A DNA stretch of 40,879 nt from an uncultured Neomegalonema sp. (GTDB taxonomy: Bacteria; Pseudomonadota; Alphaproteobacteria; Rhodobacterales; Rhodobacteraceae): the NCBI GenBank assembly GCA_937922185.1, contig CAKZUT010000192.1, positions 1 through 40,879 on the forward strand, written 5' to 3'. Below, piece by piece: positions 24,585 to 34,060 of the stretch. Position numbers and translations under genes: made by a program. The notes under the pieces are model-generated. The model saw only the letters and a program-made list of their open reading frames with translations. It did not search any database and was not told the DNA's origin. Within the stretch, counting starts at the first letter, position 1, and each line of letters begins with the position of its first letter.

Positions 24585-25757
24585 ATGACATCGCCCGCCG
24601 AGAAGCTCGTCATTCGCAATATCGGCCAGTTGCTGACGGGCAAGATCGAGGCCCCGATCGCGGATGGCGATTGCGTCATAGCGGAAGGGGGCCGGATCAC
24701 GGCATGGGGATATGCCGCTGATATGGACACGGATGGGGCGACGACCGAGATAGACGCCAATGGGGTCACCCTCGCGCCAGGCCTGATCGACAGTCACGTC
24801 CACCCGGTCGTCGGCGATTATACGCCCCGGCAGCAACAGCTTCACTGGATCGATTCCACCCTGCATGGCGGCGTCACGACCCTGATCTCGGCGGGGGAGG
24901 TCCATATGCCGGGCCGCCCGAAGGATATCGTGGGCCTCAAGGCAATGGCGATAGCCGCGCAGCGCTGGTACGAGAATTTCCGTCCCTCCGGCGTGAAGGT
25001 GATGGCCGGGGCACCCGTGATCGAACACGGGATGGTCGAGGAGGATTTCAGGCAACTCGCAGAATCCGGGGTCAAACTGCTCGGCGAGGTCGGCCTCGGT
25101 ACTGTCAAGGACGGCAGGACCGCGAAGCAGATGGTGGACTGGGCGCGCAAATACGGAATGCAGAGCACGATCCATACGGGCGGGCCGTCGATCCCCGGCT
25201 CGGGGCTGATCGACGCTGATATGGTTATGGAGACGGGAACGGACGTGATCGGGCATATCAACGGGGGCCATTCCGCCTTGCCTGATGACCAGATCATTTG
25301 TCTGTGCGAAAGCTGCAAGGCGGCGTTCGAGATCGTGCATAACGGCAATGAGCGGGCGGCGATACTGACCGTCAATACGGCGCGCGAACTGGACAAGCTC
25401 GATCAGGTGATTCTGGGCACGGACGGCCCGGCTGGATCGGGGGTGCAGCCGCTGGGCATCCTGCGAATGATCGCCATGCTGTCGAGTCTCGGCAATGTGC
25501 CTGCCGAAATCGCGTTCTGTTTCGGCAATGGCAATACGGCACGGCAGCGGGAACTCGATACCGGCCTTCTGGAGCCGGGCATGGCCGCCGATTTCGTGCT
25601 CATGGATCAGGCGCAGCACGCGCCGGGGGCCACGATGCTCGAATCCGTGCAGCTCGGCAATCTGCCGGGAGTCGGGATGACCGTGATCGACGGCGTCATC
25701 CGCAGTGAACGCAGCCGCAACACCCCCCCCGCCACCCGCCTTCCCTTCGTCATCTGA
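24585..25757 (+). CDS. ena: Enamidase-like amidohydrolase (1,4,5,6-tetrahydro-6-oxonicotinate hydrolysis)
   Basis: 390 residues from the ATG at 24585, after AGAGGAG. It closely resembles the E. barkeri enamidase as I remember it: KLVIRNIGQLLTGKIEAP at the start, HGGVTTLISAGEVHMPGRPKD (about 94-114), GHINGG, the GPAGSGVQPLGILR segment (about 281-294) and the ending SRNTPPATR. The binuclear metal site is visible: His71 and His73 (HVH), Glu168 (GEVGLGT) in place of the usual carbamylated Lys, His197, His224 and Asp280. The Glu bridge is a feature of enamidase. The reaction opens the reduced pyridone ring to 2-formylglutarate and ammonia. It is divergent from marR. Enzymes for later steps are absent from this window. 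Confidence 0.88.
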   Translation: MTSPAEKLVIRNIGQLLTGKIEAPIADGDCVIAEGGRITAWGYAADMDTDGATTEIDANGVTLAPGLIDSHVHPVVGDYTPRQQQLHWIDSTLHGGVTTLISAGEVHMPGRPKDIVGLKAMAIAAQRWYENFRPSGVKVMAGAPVIEHGMVEEDFRQLAESGVKLLGEVGLGTVKDGRTAKQMVDWARKYGMQSTIHTGGPSIPGSGLIDADMVMETGTDVIGHINGGHSALPDDQIICLCESCKAAFEIVHNGNERAAILTVNTARELDKLDQVILGTDGPAGSGVQPLGILRMIAMLSSLGNVPAEIAFCFGNGNTARQRELDTGLLEPGMAADFVLMDQAQHAPGATMLESVQLGNLPGVGMTVIDGVIRSERSRNTPPATRLPFVI

Positions 25758-26194
25758 TCGCTGCCACGGTCGCAGGAGGCAGGGGATGGACCGATGCGCT
25801 GATCTGCGGCGGTAGCCCTTGCGGGTGTGGTGGTTTTGATTCGGGAAAGCTGCTTCGACATGGATGCGACCGGAATCCCATTCAGCCTCTTGCAGGGAAA
25901 CCCACCGCGTCGCATCGAATTGCCCCATAGCAGTGCCTTTGCGCCCGATCCGCGCGCCTTTGCCGGTGCCTCGGTCTCATCGACGGTATGAAGGAAGAGA
26001 GCACCGGACGACATGCGAACCGATATTCGTCATGAGATCGACAAGCCCGCGCAATGCCAGCCGAAAGCGGCAACCGCGCCGTTTCCCGATATATCCTGCC
26101 TGGTCAGCGAACGGGACAATCTGCACGGAAATCATTATTTAAGCGGCAGAAAGCCCGCATAGTATTCTGAAAACAGATATTTAATGGGATTGTC
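25758..26194. other. Gene-poor 437-bp stretch between enamidase and tRNA-Gln
   Basis: No frame here looks like a real gene: the minus-strand frames are short, lack a clear ribosome binding site and have no recognised motif. The segment from about 26040 to 26190 is richer in A and T than its surroundings. A short minus-strand stretch around 25830-25930 has protein-like composition, but no family could be named; it could be the remnant of a decayed gene. It lies next to a tRNA gene, a common site for past integration events. Confidence 0.6.
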
Positions 26195-26269
26195 TGGCTG
26201 GGGCGGCAGGATTCGAACCTGCGAATGGCGGCACCAAAAGCCGCTGCCTTACCACTTGGCGACGCCCCA
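26195..26269 (-). tRNA. tRNA-Gln (anticodon UUG)
   Basis: A full cloverleaf is readable on the minus strand. The 7-bp acceptor stem TGGGGCG/CGCCCCA is followed by D-arm GCCAAGTGGTAAGGC, anticodon stem GCGGC/GCCGC with loop TTTTGGT (anticodon TTG), and T-arm GCAGG-TTCGAAT-CCTGC. Discriminator G and an encoded CCA end complete it. Length is 75 bases including CCA. It points away from the bc1 operon. Confidence 0.97.
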
Positions 26270-26435
26270 ACGCGGGCGTGGTGATAGCGTCAGGCGCGCG
26301 ACATGGCAAGTCATCGCGGGAGCCAAATGTCGCGCCGGTTTCGCTGGACGATGCGTGTCGTCGGGAATAAGTAAGGCGCAATTGCGTCGTGCTGCGGCAT
26401 GGACGCTTCTCGACGTATTTCGATGGAGAACGATC

Positions 26436-27020
26436 TTGGCCCATGGGGATGACAAAGAAGGCAATGGCCACGGCCATGTCGCGGACGAGGATCGCCGCGA
26501 CATTCTCTTTCTCGCGACCGGGGCGACTGCCGCCGTCGGTGTCGCCTCCGCCGTCTGGCCGTTGATCGACCAGATGAATGCGAGTGCCTCGGTGCTGGCG
26601 CTGTCGTCGATGGAGGTCGATGTCAGCGCGCTGGAACCGGGACAGGAAATGAAGGTTTCGTTCCTCAAGGCTCCTGTCTTCATCCGGCGCATGACCGAGG
26701 AGGATATCGCCGAGGCGCAAAAGGAAGATATCGGTGATCTTCCCGACCCCAGCGCCCGCAACCCGAACATGCCCGATGCGGATGCGACCGTCGATGCGCG
26801 GCTGCTGGGGGAAAACAAGGACATCATCGTCCTGTCCGGTGTCTGTACCCATCTCGGTTGTGTGCCACTCGGCGACGGCGCGGGTGACTTCAATGGCTGG
26901 TTCTGCCCCTGCCATGGCTCGCATTACGACAATCTGGGGCGCATCCGTCAGGGACCGGCCCCTGAGAACCTGCCCATTCCCGTCGCGTCCATGGACGGCG
27001 ACATTCTCAAGCTCGGATAG
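26436..27020 (+). CDS. petA: Ubiquinol-cytochrome c reductase iron-sulfur subunit (Rieske)
   Basis: 194 residues from a TTG at 26436 with GGAGAA just upstream; a longer reading would run back through the tRNA gene and was rejected. The N-terminus has a twin-Arg start to its membrane anchor ([23 protein letters not shown], about 20-42), typical of Tat-dependent Rieske proteins. The [2Fe-2S] boxes are CTHLGC (137-142) and CPCHGSH (157-163), with ligands Cys137, His139, Cys157 and His160. It passes electrons from ubiquinol to cytochrome c1 in complex III. First gene of petABC, with cytochrome b 12 bp downstream. Confidence 0.95.
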   Translation: MAHGDDKEGNGHGHVADEDRRDILFLATGATAAVGVASAVWPLIDQMNASASVLALSSMEVDVSALEPGQEMKVSFLKAPVFIRRMTEEDIAEAQKEDIGDLPDPSARNPNMPDADATVDARLLGENKDIIVLSGVCTHLGCVPLGDGAGDFNGWFCPCHGSHYDNLGRIRQGPAPENLPIPVASMDGDILKLG

Positions 27021-27031
27021 GAGATCATACC

Positions 27032-28360
27032 ATGGGAACGATCCCCCAGGAGCATTACGAACCCAAGGAAGGCACCACGTCCAAGTGGATCAATGACCGC
27101 CTTCCGATCATGGGGATGATTGATCATCTCCAGAAATTTCCGACGCCCAAGAACCTGAATTACGCCTATGTCTTCGGCGGCATCCTCGTGCTGTTCCTCG
27201 TGATTCAGATCGTCACGGGTATCGTGCTGGCGATGCATTACCAGACCGGCGAAGCCAGTGCCTTCAAATCCGTCGAGCATATCATGCGCGACGTGAACTA
27301 CGGCTGGCTGCTGCGTTACGCTCATGCGAACGGCGCGTCGTTCTTCTTCATCGCCGTCTATGCCCATATCTTCCGGGGCCTCTATTACGGTTCCTACAAG
27401 GCACCGCGCGAGATTCTGTGGATCATCGGTGTCCTGATCTTCGTGGTGATGATGGCGACGGCCTTCATGGGCTACGTGCTGCCCTGGGGGCAGATGAGCT
27501 TCTGGGGGGCGAAGGTCATCACCTCGCTGTTCGGCGCGATTCCGCTGGTGGGCGAGAGCCTGAAGGAATGGCTGTGGGGCGGTCCCTTCGTCGGAGATGC
27601 GACGCTGAACCGGATGTTCTCGCTGCATTACCTGCTGCCCTTCGTCATCGCTGGCCTGACAGTGCTGCATATCTGGGCGCTGCACCATGTGGGCAATACC
27701 AACCCGACAGGTGTGGAGGTTCGCAAGGAATCGCTGGAAACCGTGAAAAAGGATACCGTTCCCTTCACGCCTTTCTATGTCACGAAAGACCTGTTCGCGA
27801 TCCTGGTGTTCCTGATCGCCTTCGCTTTCTTCGTCTATTTCGCGCCGAACTATCTGGGGCACCCCGATAACTACATCGAGGCCAATCCGCTGGCGACGCC
27901 CGCGCATATCGTGCCCGAATGGTATTTCCTGCCGTTCTACGCGATCCTGCGCGCGATCACCTTCGACATTTTCTGGATCATCCCGGCTAAGCTGGGCGGC
28001 GTTCTGGCGATGTTCGGTGCTATCGCGATCCTCGCTTTCGCTCCATGGCTCGATACCTCCAACGTGCGTTCGACGACCTATCGTCCGATCTATCGCTGGT
28101 GGTTCATCGTGCTGGTGATCGACTTCTTCGTCCTGATGTGGGCGGGGGGCCAGCCTGCCGAGGGTATCGTGCCGCTCGTTTCGCTGCTGGCGACGATCTA
28201 CTGGTTCGCGCATTTCCTGATCGTCCTGCCGGTGGTGGGCCTGATCGAGAAACCGCTTCCCCGTCCCGAGACCATCGAGGAAGCGTTCAGGGCCAAGCAC
28301 AGCGATGACGACAATGATCGCAACCAATCTGCCGGCATCGCCGCGCAGCCTGCGGAATAA
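27032..28360 (+). CDS. petB: Cytochrome b subunit of the bc1 complex
   Basis: 442 residues, the standard length for alphaproteobacterial cytochrome b. Eight or more membrane helices are visible. Haem-ligating His residues lie in the second and fourth helices ([30 protein letters not shown], and [19 protein letters not shown]). The Qo-site motif PEWY ([15 protein letters not shown], about 291-305) is intact, so the enzyme should be functional. It oxidises ubiquinol at the outer site and reduces quinone at the inner site. It sits between the Rieske and cytochrome c1 genes. Confidence 0.97.
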   Translation: MGTIPQEHYEPKEGTTSKWINDRLPIMGMIDHLQKFPTPKNLNYAYVFGGILVLFLVIQIVTGIVLAMHYQTGEASAFKSVEHIMRDVNYGWLLRYAHANGASFFFIAVYAHIFRGLYYGSYKAPREILWIIGVLIFVVMMATAFMGYVLPWGQMSFWGAKVITSLFGAIPLVGESLKEWLWGGPFVGDATLNRMFSLHYLLPFVIAGLTVLHIWALHHVGNTNPTGVEVRKESLETVKKDTVPFTPFYVTKDLFAILVFLIAFAFFVYFAPNYLGHPDNYIEANPLATPAHIVPEWYFLPFYAILRAITFDIFWIIPAKLGGVLAMFGAIAILAFAPWLDTSNVRSTTYRPIYRWWFIVLVIDFFVLMWAGGQPAEGIVPLVSLLATIYWFAHFLIVLPVVGLIEKPLPRPETIEEAFRAKHSDDDNDRNQSAGIAAQPAE

Positions 28361-28370
28361 GGGGACCGAT

Positions 28371-29114
28371 ATGAGATATACCATCGCATCGGTCCTGACC
28401 GCCGCTCTCGTCACCGTCTCCTCCGCCGCGCTCGCGGCAGGGGGCGGCAAGATCAAGGACCACGATTTCAGCTTTGACGGCATGTTCGGTGCCTACGATC
28501 AGGCACAGTTGCAGCGTGGCTTTCAGGTCTATGAAGCTGTCTGCTCGGGCTGTCACGGCATGAAGCATGTCGCATTCCGCACCCTCGCGGACGAAAACGG
28601 TCCGGGCTTCAGCCCGGAGGCCGTGAAGGCCATCGCCGCCAATTACGAGGTTGCGGACGAGGAAGGTGAGCCAGGCGACACCCGCCCCGCCAAGCCGTTC
28701 GACTACTTCCCGACCCCCGATGTCGGCGGTAATCCGCCCGATATGTCGCTGCTGGGAAAGGCCCGCAACGGTGGTGCGGATTACATCTACAGCCTCATGC
28801 TCGGCTATACCGGCGAGGAGAAAGAGGCCGGGGACGTGATTCTCTATGAGAACACCGCCTATGGTGGATATCTCAACATGGCTCCGCCGCTCTACGGCGA
28901 CGATGTGGAATATGCGGACGGGACGGAGCCGACGCTCAAGCAGGTATCCGCCGATATCTCGGCCTTCCTGATGTGGGCGGCGGAGCCGAAACTGGTCGAG
29001 CGCAAGCAGGCCGGGGTCTGGTCCATGACCTTCCTGCTGTTCTTCGCCACACTGGTCTGGTTCACCAACCGCAAGGTCTGGGCCAGGGTAAAACATCCCG
29101 AAGACCATTCCTGA
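28371..29114 (+). CDS. petC: Cytochrome c1
   Basis: 247 residues from the ATG at 28371. The signal peptide MRYTIASVLTAALVTVSSAALA exports the haem domain to the periplasm. The haem-binding motif CSGCH is at 58-62, and the sixth ligand Met is in NMAPPLYGD near 170. A single C-terminal anchor helix (MTFLLFFATLVWFTNRKVW) fixes it in the membrane. It receives electrons from the Rieske protein and passes them to soluble or membrane cytochrome c. The operon ends here at a strong terminator. Confidence 0.97.
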   Translation: MRYTIASVLTAALVTVSSAALAAGGGKIKDHDFSFDGMFGAYDQAQLQRGFQVYEAVCSGCHGMKHVAFRTLADENGPGFSPEAVKAIAANYEVADEEGEPGDTRPAKPFDYFPTPDVGGNPPDMSLLGKARNGGADYIYSLMLGYTGEEKEAGDVILYENTAYGGYLNMAPPLYGDDVEYADGTEPTLKQVSADISAFLMWAAEPKLVERKQAGVWSMTFLLFFATLVWFTNRKVWARVKHPEDHS

Positions 29115-29133
29115 TATCATCCGCATAATTACG

Positions 29134-29160
29134 GGGATGCCGCTTGATTTGCGGCATCCC
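29134..29160 (+). terminator. Rho-independent-type terminator of petABC
   Basis: A perfect 10-bp stem, GGGATGCCGC (29134-29143) and GCGGCATCCC (29151-29160), with a 7-base loop TTGATTT. It is followed by TTCGTCGT, only a weak T-run. It stands 20 bases after the cytochrome c1 stop and before the rpoZ promoter region. Confidence 0.85.
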
Positions 29161-29205
29161 TTCGTCGTATAGACGCCGTCCTCTCTACAGAATGCGGAGC
29201 GATCC

Positions 29206-29553
29206 ATGGCGCGTGTGACAGTCGAAGACTGCGTTGACAAGATTCCGAACCGTTTCGAGGTTGTTCTGCTGGCAAGCCACCGCGCCCGCGCGATAACCAC
29301 GGGCGGCTCGATGCTGGTTGATCGCAACGACGACAAGTTCCCCGTCGTTGCCCTGCGTGAGATTGCCGAAACCGCGATTACCGCCGATGACCTGCGTGAG
29401 GAGGCCATCGCCCATCTGCAAAAGCATGTTGAGGTGGACGAACCGGTCGAGGACAACATGGCCGCATTGATGGGCGAACAGGATGCGCCGGAGGACGATA
29501 TGTCCGAAGCCGACCTGATCCGCGCCCTTCAGGCGGAGAGCACGTCGGGCTGA
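29206..29553 (+). CDS. rpoZ: DNA-directed RNA polymerase omega subunit
   Basis: 115 residues beginning [20 protein letters not shown], the near-invariant alphaproteobacterial omega start. [10 protein letters not shown] and [15 protein letters not shown] complete the family core, and the C-terminal part is acidic. It helps assemble RNA polymerase and forms part of a ppGpp-binding site in Proteobacteria. Its stop overlaps the ATG of the (p)ppGpp synthetase gene (TGATG), a common pairing of effector target and effector enzyme. Confidence 0.96.
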   Translation: MARVTVEDCVDKIPNRFEVVLLASHRARAITTGGSMLVDRNDDKFPVVALREIAETAITADDLREEAIAHLQKHVEVDEPVEDNMAALMGEQDAPEDDMSEADLIRALQAESTSG

Positions 29554-31805
29554 TGACAGCGGCGGCGGGTGAACCCCATCCGCTTTCGGGCGACGCGGCA
29601 CTTCCCGCGTCGCGTGCTCTTCCGGGCGAGTACGAAATTCTCAAGACCCGGATTCTCGCCTATAATCCCGACAGTGATATCGACCTGATCTCCAGGGCTT
29701 TTGCCTTCGGCGCGCGCGCTCATGCCACTCAGGACCGGGCATCGGGAGAGCCGTATTTCACGCATCCTGTCGCGGTTGCCAATCTGCTGGCTGATCTGCG
29801 CCTTGATGATGCGAGCATCGTCACCGCGTTGTTGCATGACGTGGTTGAGGATACCGGCCATACCCGCAGCGAGGTATCGCGCCTGTTCGGTGAGGAAATC
29901 GCCGCCCTGGTCACGGGGGTCACGAAGCTCAGCGAGATTGAGGAGCGCGATGCGGTCGTCAATACGCGCGAAGAGGCGCAGGCCGAGAATTTCCGCAAGC
30001 TGATCCTCGCCGTGGCCCGCGATGCCCGTGTCCTGCTGGTCAAGCTGGCCGACCGTTTGCACAATATGCGGACACTCGGGGGGCTGAAACCCGAAAAGCA
30101 GGACCGCATCGCGGCGGAGACCATGGAAGTCTACGCCCCTCTCGCCGGTCGCATGGGTATGCAGGATATGCGCGAGGAGCTGGAGGATCTGTCCATCCGG
30201 GTGCTCAATCCCGGTGCCCGCACCTCCGTATTGCGGCGTTTCGTGAAACTCCGAAAGAAACACGGAACGATGATCGTTTCCGAGGTGGAGCGGGAGATCG
30301 AGACCACGCTTGCCTCGATGGGAATCATCGCGAGGGTCTCCAGCCGTCAGAAACGCCCGTATTCGATCTGGCGAAAGTTGCAGGAGGATCGGGTCGGGTT
30401 CGAGAGCCTGTCCGATATCGTCGCTTTCCGCATTGTCGTGAATTCCGAGCATGACTGTTACCTCGCGCTGGGGGCCGTGCATCGCAAATGGCCCGTCGTG
30501 CCGGGGCGCTTCAAGGATTACATCTCCAATCCCAAGACGAACGGTTATCGCTCGATCCATACCACCGTGATCGGACAGCGCGGCTGGCGCGTGGAGGTTC
30601 AGATCCGCACGGTCGCGATGCATGAACATGCCGAGCGCGGGGTCGCGGCCCATTGGAGCTATCGCGATGGGGTGCGGGCTGAGAACCCCTATGCCGTGGG
30701 GCCGACACTCTGGCTGAAGGACGTGCTGGAGCGCCTGGAACAGGGGGCGCGTCCCGACGAATTCCTCGAACACGTCAAGCTGGAGATGTACCACGATCAG
30801 GTCTTCTGCTTCACGCCCACGGGCGATGTGCGCCGCTTGCCACGCGGGGCGACCGCTCTCGATTTCGCCTATGCGATCCATACCAATGTCGGCAATTCCT
30901 GCGTTGGGGCGCGGGTTGACGGGCATCAGGCCCCGTTCTGGAAGCAGTTGCGGAACGGTCAGAGTGTCGAGATCCTGCGTTCCGACGGACAACAGCCGAG
31001 CGCGGAATGGGAGGACATGGTCGTCACGGGCCGCGCGAAATCGGCGATCCGCCGGGCGCTGCGCGAGATAGAGCGCACGGAGCTGGCGCGCTTCGGCCAG
31101 CAATTGCTGGACCGGGCTTTCACCCGTGCAGGTTATGAACTCGACGAGGACGATATCGGGCGCGCTATCGTCGTGCTGGACCTGCCCAACGTCAATGCCC
31201 TGTTCATCGCCGTCGGTGCGTCGGAAATCCATCCCGAAGAGGTCTTCAAGGCCGCCAATCCCGACCGTGATGCCAGTGCGGAAATCGCGGCGCGCGAGGA
31301 GCCGTCGGTCTTTCTGCGGGGGGCGCAGCGCAGCCCGGTTCATCGTTTCTGCCAGTCCTGTATGCCGATCCCCTTCGAGCGGATCGTCGGTGTCGTGGAC
31401 CGGGTGGAGGGCGGCGTGATGGTGCATCGCATCGACTGCAATGTCCTGATCGAGGATGAGGCCGCCGAGGAGATTGATGACGAGGCTGCCGAATGGCTCG
31501 ATATGTTCTGGGGGGAGGGCGCGGATTCCGTCGCACGCTACCTGACGCGCGCCCAGTTGACCCTCGCCAATGAACCGGGGGCGCTCGGCGCGGTCTGCAC
31601 CGGGGTGGGGGCGCTGGGGGCCAATATCGACAATCTGCGGATCATCGAGCGCAAGCCCAGCTATTACAAGGTCGTGGTCGATCTTGAGGTGCGCGATGCG
31701 CGCCATCTGCACATGATCCTGCGCGCGCTTGACGCCCAGCAGCGGGTTGACCGGGTTGATCGTATCGCGGGCGTCGATATCAGGGCGCAGCCCGGACCAT
31801 CGTGA
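29553..31805 (+). CDS. rsh: Bifunctional (p)ppGpp synthetase/hydrolase (Rsh, RelA/SpoT family)
   Basis: 750 residues with the complete domain order. The N-terminal HD hydrolase has His71 and the His95-Asp96 pair in LLHDVVEDT. The synthetase domain (about 250-370) contains LSDIVAFRIVV and the GYRSIHTTV motif. The TGS domain starts at FCFTPTGDVRRLPRGATALDF (about 416-436), and an ACT domain ends the protein (about 672-745). Both catalytic halves look intact, as in the single long Rsh of most Alphaproteobacteria. It controls the stringent response. Coupled to rpoZ. Confidence 0.96.
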   Translation: MTAAAGEPHPLSGDAALPASRALPGEYEILKTRILAYNPDSDIDLISRAFAFGARAHATQDRASGEPYFTHPVAVANLLADLRLDDASIVTALLHDVVEDTGHTRSEVSRLFGEEIAALVTGVTKLSEIEERDAVVNTREEAQAENFRKLILAVARDARVLLVKLADRLHNMRTLGGLKPEKQDRIAAETMEVYAPLAGRMGMQDMREELEDLSIRVLNPGARTSVLRRFVKLRKKHGTMIVSEVEREIETTLASMGIIARVSSRQKRPYSIWRKLQEDRVGFESLSDIVAFRIVVNSEHDCYLALGAVHRKWPVVPGRFKDYISNPKTNGYRSIHTTVIGQRGWRVEVQIRTVAMHEHAERGVAAHWSYRDGVRAENPYAVGPTLWLKDVLERLEQGARPDEFLEHVKLEMYHDQVFCFTPTGDVRRLPRGATALDFAYAIHTNVGNSCVGARVDGHQAPFWKQLRNGQSVEILRSDGQQPSAEWEDMVVTGRAKSAIRRALREIERTELARFGQQLLDRAFTRAGYELDEDDIGRAIVVLDLPNVNALFIAVGASEIHPEEVFKAANPDRDASAEIAAREEPSVFLRGAQRSPVHRFCQSCMPIPFERIVGVVDRVEGGVMVHRIDCNVLIEDEAAEEIDDEAAEWLDMFWGEGADSVARYLTRAQLTLANEPGALGAVCTGVGALGANIDNLRIIERKPSYYKVVVDLEVRDARHLHMILRALDAQQRVDRVDRIAGVDIRAQPGPS

Positions 31806-31921
31806 CCGGGGCAGAGCGGGATGAAATGCGCGGTTCCCGGAGTGTTTCGTGACGTGACCTGACTTGATCGCGAATGACTTTAGGCCCATCTGTGCGGTGG
31901 GGTTAACGCAAGGGATATTCC

Positions 31922-32524
31922 GTGACCGACGACGACGTGGAAAAGAGCGTACTGGCCGAATTCCGGGCAGCGGGGGCCTTGCTCGAAGGGCATTTCGTTC
32001 TTTCATCCGGCAAGCACAGCCCTGCTTACCTGCAATGTGCCAGGGTGATGATGAGTCCCGAACGCGCCGGGCGGTTATGCGCGATGCTGGCCGGGAAAGT
32101 TCGGGCGACCCATGGCGAGGATGCCTTTGATCTGTGCGTCTCGCCGGCGATGGGGGGGCTGATCGTCGGGTATGAGCTGGCGCGCCAGTTTTCGCTGCCA
32201 TCGGTCTTTGCCGAGCGGGTGGAAGGGGCTTTTACGTTTCGACGCGGCTTTGATATTCCGCAGGGCGCACGATGCCTGATGGTCGAGGATGTGGTGACGA
32301 CCGGCCTGTCCTCGCGTGAATGTATTGCGGCGATCCGGGCGGCGGGCGGCGATGTGATCGGCGGCGCATCCCTGATTGATCGCAGCGGTGGTACGGCGGA
32401 TATCGGCGTGCCCCTGACTGCTCTCGTATCGTTAACCATTCCGGTCTATGACGGGAACGAGCTGCCCGAAAGCCTCGCGGCGATCCCCGCCGTCAAACCG
32501 GGAAGCCGGGGGCTTAGGGCGTGA
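31922..32524 (+). CDS. pyrE: Orotate phosphoribosyltransferase
   Basis: 200 residues from a GTG at 31922, preceded by AAGGGATATTCC; no ATG fits the family N-terminus. It has the substrate-loop start [20 protein letters not shown] (about 22-41), and the PRPP-binding motif as [14 protein letters not shown] (about 119-132). It converts orotate and PRPP to OMP in pyrimidine synthesis. The 116-bp gap after rsh suggests its own promoter, but no clear terminator is visible there. Confidence 0.93.
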   Translation: MTDDDVEKSVLAEFRAAGALLEGHFVLSSGKHSPAYLQCARVMMSPERAGRLCAMLAGKVRATHGEDAFDLCVSPAMGGLIVGYELARQFSLPSVFAERVEGAFTFRRGFDIPQGARCLMVEDVVTTGLSSRECIAAIRAAGGDVIGGASLIDRSGGTADIGVPLTALVSLTIPVYDGNELPESLAAIPAVKPGSRGLRA

Positions 32525-32564
32525 CGGACGACCCGGTGCTGCGGCACCGAAAGCGGAGAACCGC

Positions 32565-33233
32565 ATGATCCTCAAGCGCGGGAAACAACAATCGTTCCTG
32601 CGACGCGCGCAAGCCTTTCTCTGGCCGGAGAAAGGGTTCGCGCGCGGGTGGCGGTATATGCGGCACCGGGTCGAGCGCCTGAACGATACGCCCACGAACA
32701 TCGCTTTCGGCTTCGCCATAGGGGCGCTCGTGTCGTTTTCCCCGCTATTCGGGCTGCACTTCGTCGTCGCGGCCCTGTTCGCCAAGCTGTTCCGGGTGAA
32801 CATCATCAGCTCTCTGTTCGGGACCGCCGTGGGCAATCCGGTCTCTTTCCCGTTCATTGCGGCGGGGTCGATGTCCGTCGGCACCCTGTTGCTGGGCCGG
32901 GCGCAGCGCACGGTCCATGCCGATGGAGAGGGCGTAATCGGAGCCTTTGTGGATATAGGCCGGTTGCTCTATGACGGTGCCCGCAGCGCACTGGGCATTG
33001 CGGAACCGGGCACGGTGACATGGGCAGAGGCCTTCGCCCGGCTCGGCGAATTCGGGGATCAGGTGATGCTGCCCTATGCCATTGGCGGTCTGATCTGCGG
33101 CATTCCGGTCGCTATCGCCAGCTTCTATATCGTCAGGCCGATGATCGCGGCCTATCAGAAGCGGCGAATGGAAAAGCTGGAAAAAAAGCGACTGGAACTG
33201 GCCGCCCGGTCTGTTGCCAAGGAGAGTGGCTGA
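32565..33233 (+). CDS. DUF2062 domain-containing membrane protein
   Basis: 222 residues from the ATG at 32565 after GCGGAGAA; a start inside pyrE would add a frame-shadow N-terminus. The DUF2062 mark is DTPTNIAFGFAIGALVSFSPLFGLHF, spanning the first membrane region. Two to three more hydrophobic segments follow, with the last at about 165-190 and then a basic, Lys/Glu-rich tail (about 195-222, YQKRRMEKLEKKRLELAAR). Function unknown; it occurs at this place beside pyrE and pdxJ in many Rhodobacterales. Confidence 0.88.
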   Translation: MILKRGKQQSFLRRAQAFLWPEKGFARGWRYMRHRVERLNDTPTNIAFGFAIGALVSFSPLFGLHFVVAALFAKLFRVNIISSLFGTAVGNPVSFPFIAAGSMSVGTLLLGRAQRTVHADGEGVIGAFVDIGRLLYDGARSALGIAEPGTVTWAEAFARLGEFGDQVMLPYAIGGLICGIPVAIASFYIVRPMIAAYQKRRMEKLEKKRLELAARSVAKESG

Positions 33234-33301
33234 TTTGCCGCTGACCTGACGCCGTTCGCGCCCTATATTCACGTCTCGTGTCAGTGAGTGAGGGAAATGC
33301 C

Positions 33302-34060
33302 ATGACCGGTCCACGTTTCGGTGTGAATATCGACCATGTAGCGACCATCCGCAACGCACGGGGCGGAGCGGCACCGGACCCCCTGCGCGCGGCATTGCTG
33401 GCCGAAAAGGCCGGTGCGGACGGAATCACGGCCCATCTGCGCGAGGATCGCCGCCATATCGGGGATGCCGATATCGAGGCTCTCATGGCGGCCCTGACCG
33501 TGCCTCTGAATTTCGAAATGGCGGCAACGGCGGAAATGCAGAACATCGCCCTTCGGCACAGGCCCCATGCCGTCTGTATCGTTCCCGAAAAGCGTGAGGA
33601 GCGCACGACCGAGGGAGGCCTTGGCGTCGCTCAGGATGAAAACCGCCTTGCCGATTTTATAACACCCCTGCGGGACGCCGGATGCCGCGTGTCCATGTTC
33701 ATCGAGCCGGACCCGATGCAGGTCGAGGCAAGTCGCAGGATCGGCGCGCCGGTCATCGAATTGCATACGGGCACCTTCGCCGAGGCCCATCTGGCGGGCG
33801 ACATGGACAGGCGCGCGCGTGAATTCGAACGGCTGGCCGAAGGGGTGCGGATCGGTACGGAGGCGGGGCTGGAGGTCCATCTGGGCCATGGTCTCGATTT
33901 CGAGACGGCGCGCATGGTGTCCACTATCCCGGATGTCGCTGAGCTGAATATCGGGCATTTCCTGATCGGCGAATCGGTCTTTCTCGGGCTGGAGGAGGCG
34001 ATGCGCCGGATGCGTGCGGCCATGGAGCAGGGCTATGCCGAGGGCAGGGCCGCAGCATGA
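33302..34060 (+). CDS. pdxJ: Pyridoxine 5'-phosphate synthase
   Basis: 252 residues from the ATG at 33302; the earlier in-frame start adds eight residues without support. It begins [17 protein letters not shown], the invariant PdxJ opening, with HLREDRRHI (about 46-54) and [17 protein letters not shown] (about 93-109). The phosphate site region is HLGHGLDFE (about 199-207). It condenses 1-amino-acetone-3-phosphate and deoxyxylulose 5-phosphate to PNP. It overlaps acpS by 4 bp, the usual pdxJ-acpS coupling. Confidence 0.96.
   Translation: MTGPRFGVNIDHVATIRNARGGAAPDPLRAALLAEKAGADGITAHLREDRRHIGDADIEALMAALTVPLNFEMAATAEMQNIALRHRPHAVCIVPEKREERTTEGGLGVAQDENRLADFITPLRDAGCRVSMFIEPDPMQVEASRRIGAPVIELHTGTFAEAHLAGDMDRRAREFERLAEGVRIGTEAGLEVHLGHGLDFETARMVSTIPDVAELNIGHFLIGESVFLGLEEAMRRMRAAMEQGYAEGRAAA

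Noticed and set aside
26184-26435. N-terminal extension of the Rieske protein back through the tRNA gene
   Set aside because: It would translate antisense tRNA sequence. The TTG at 26436 has a ribosome binding site and gives the normal Rieske N-terminus.
29529-32201. 890-codon minus-strand frame opposite rsh and pyrE
   Set aside because: It covers two well-supported genes on the opposite strand and shows no recognisable domain.
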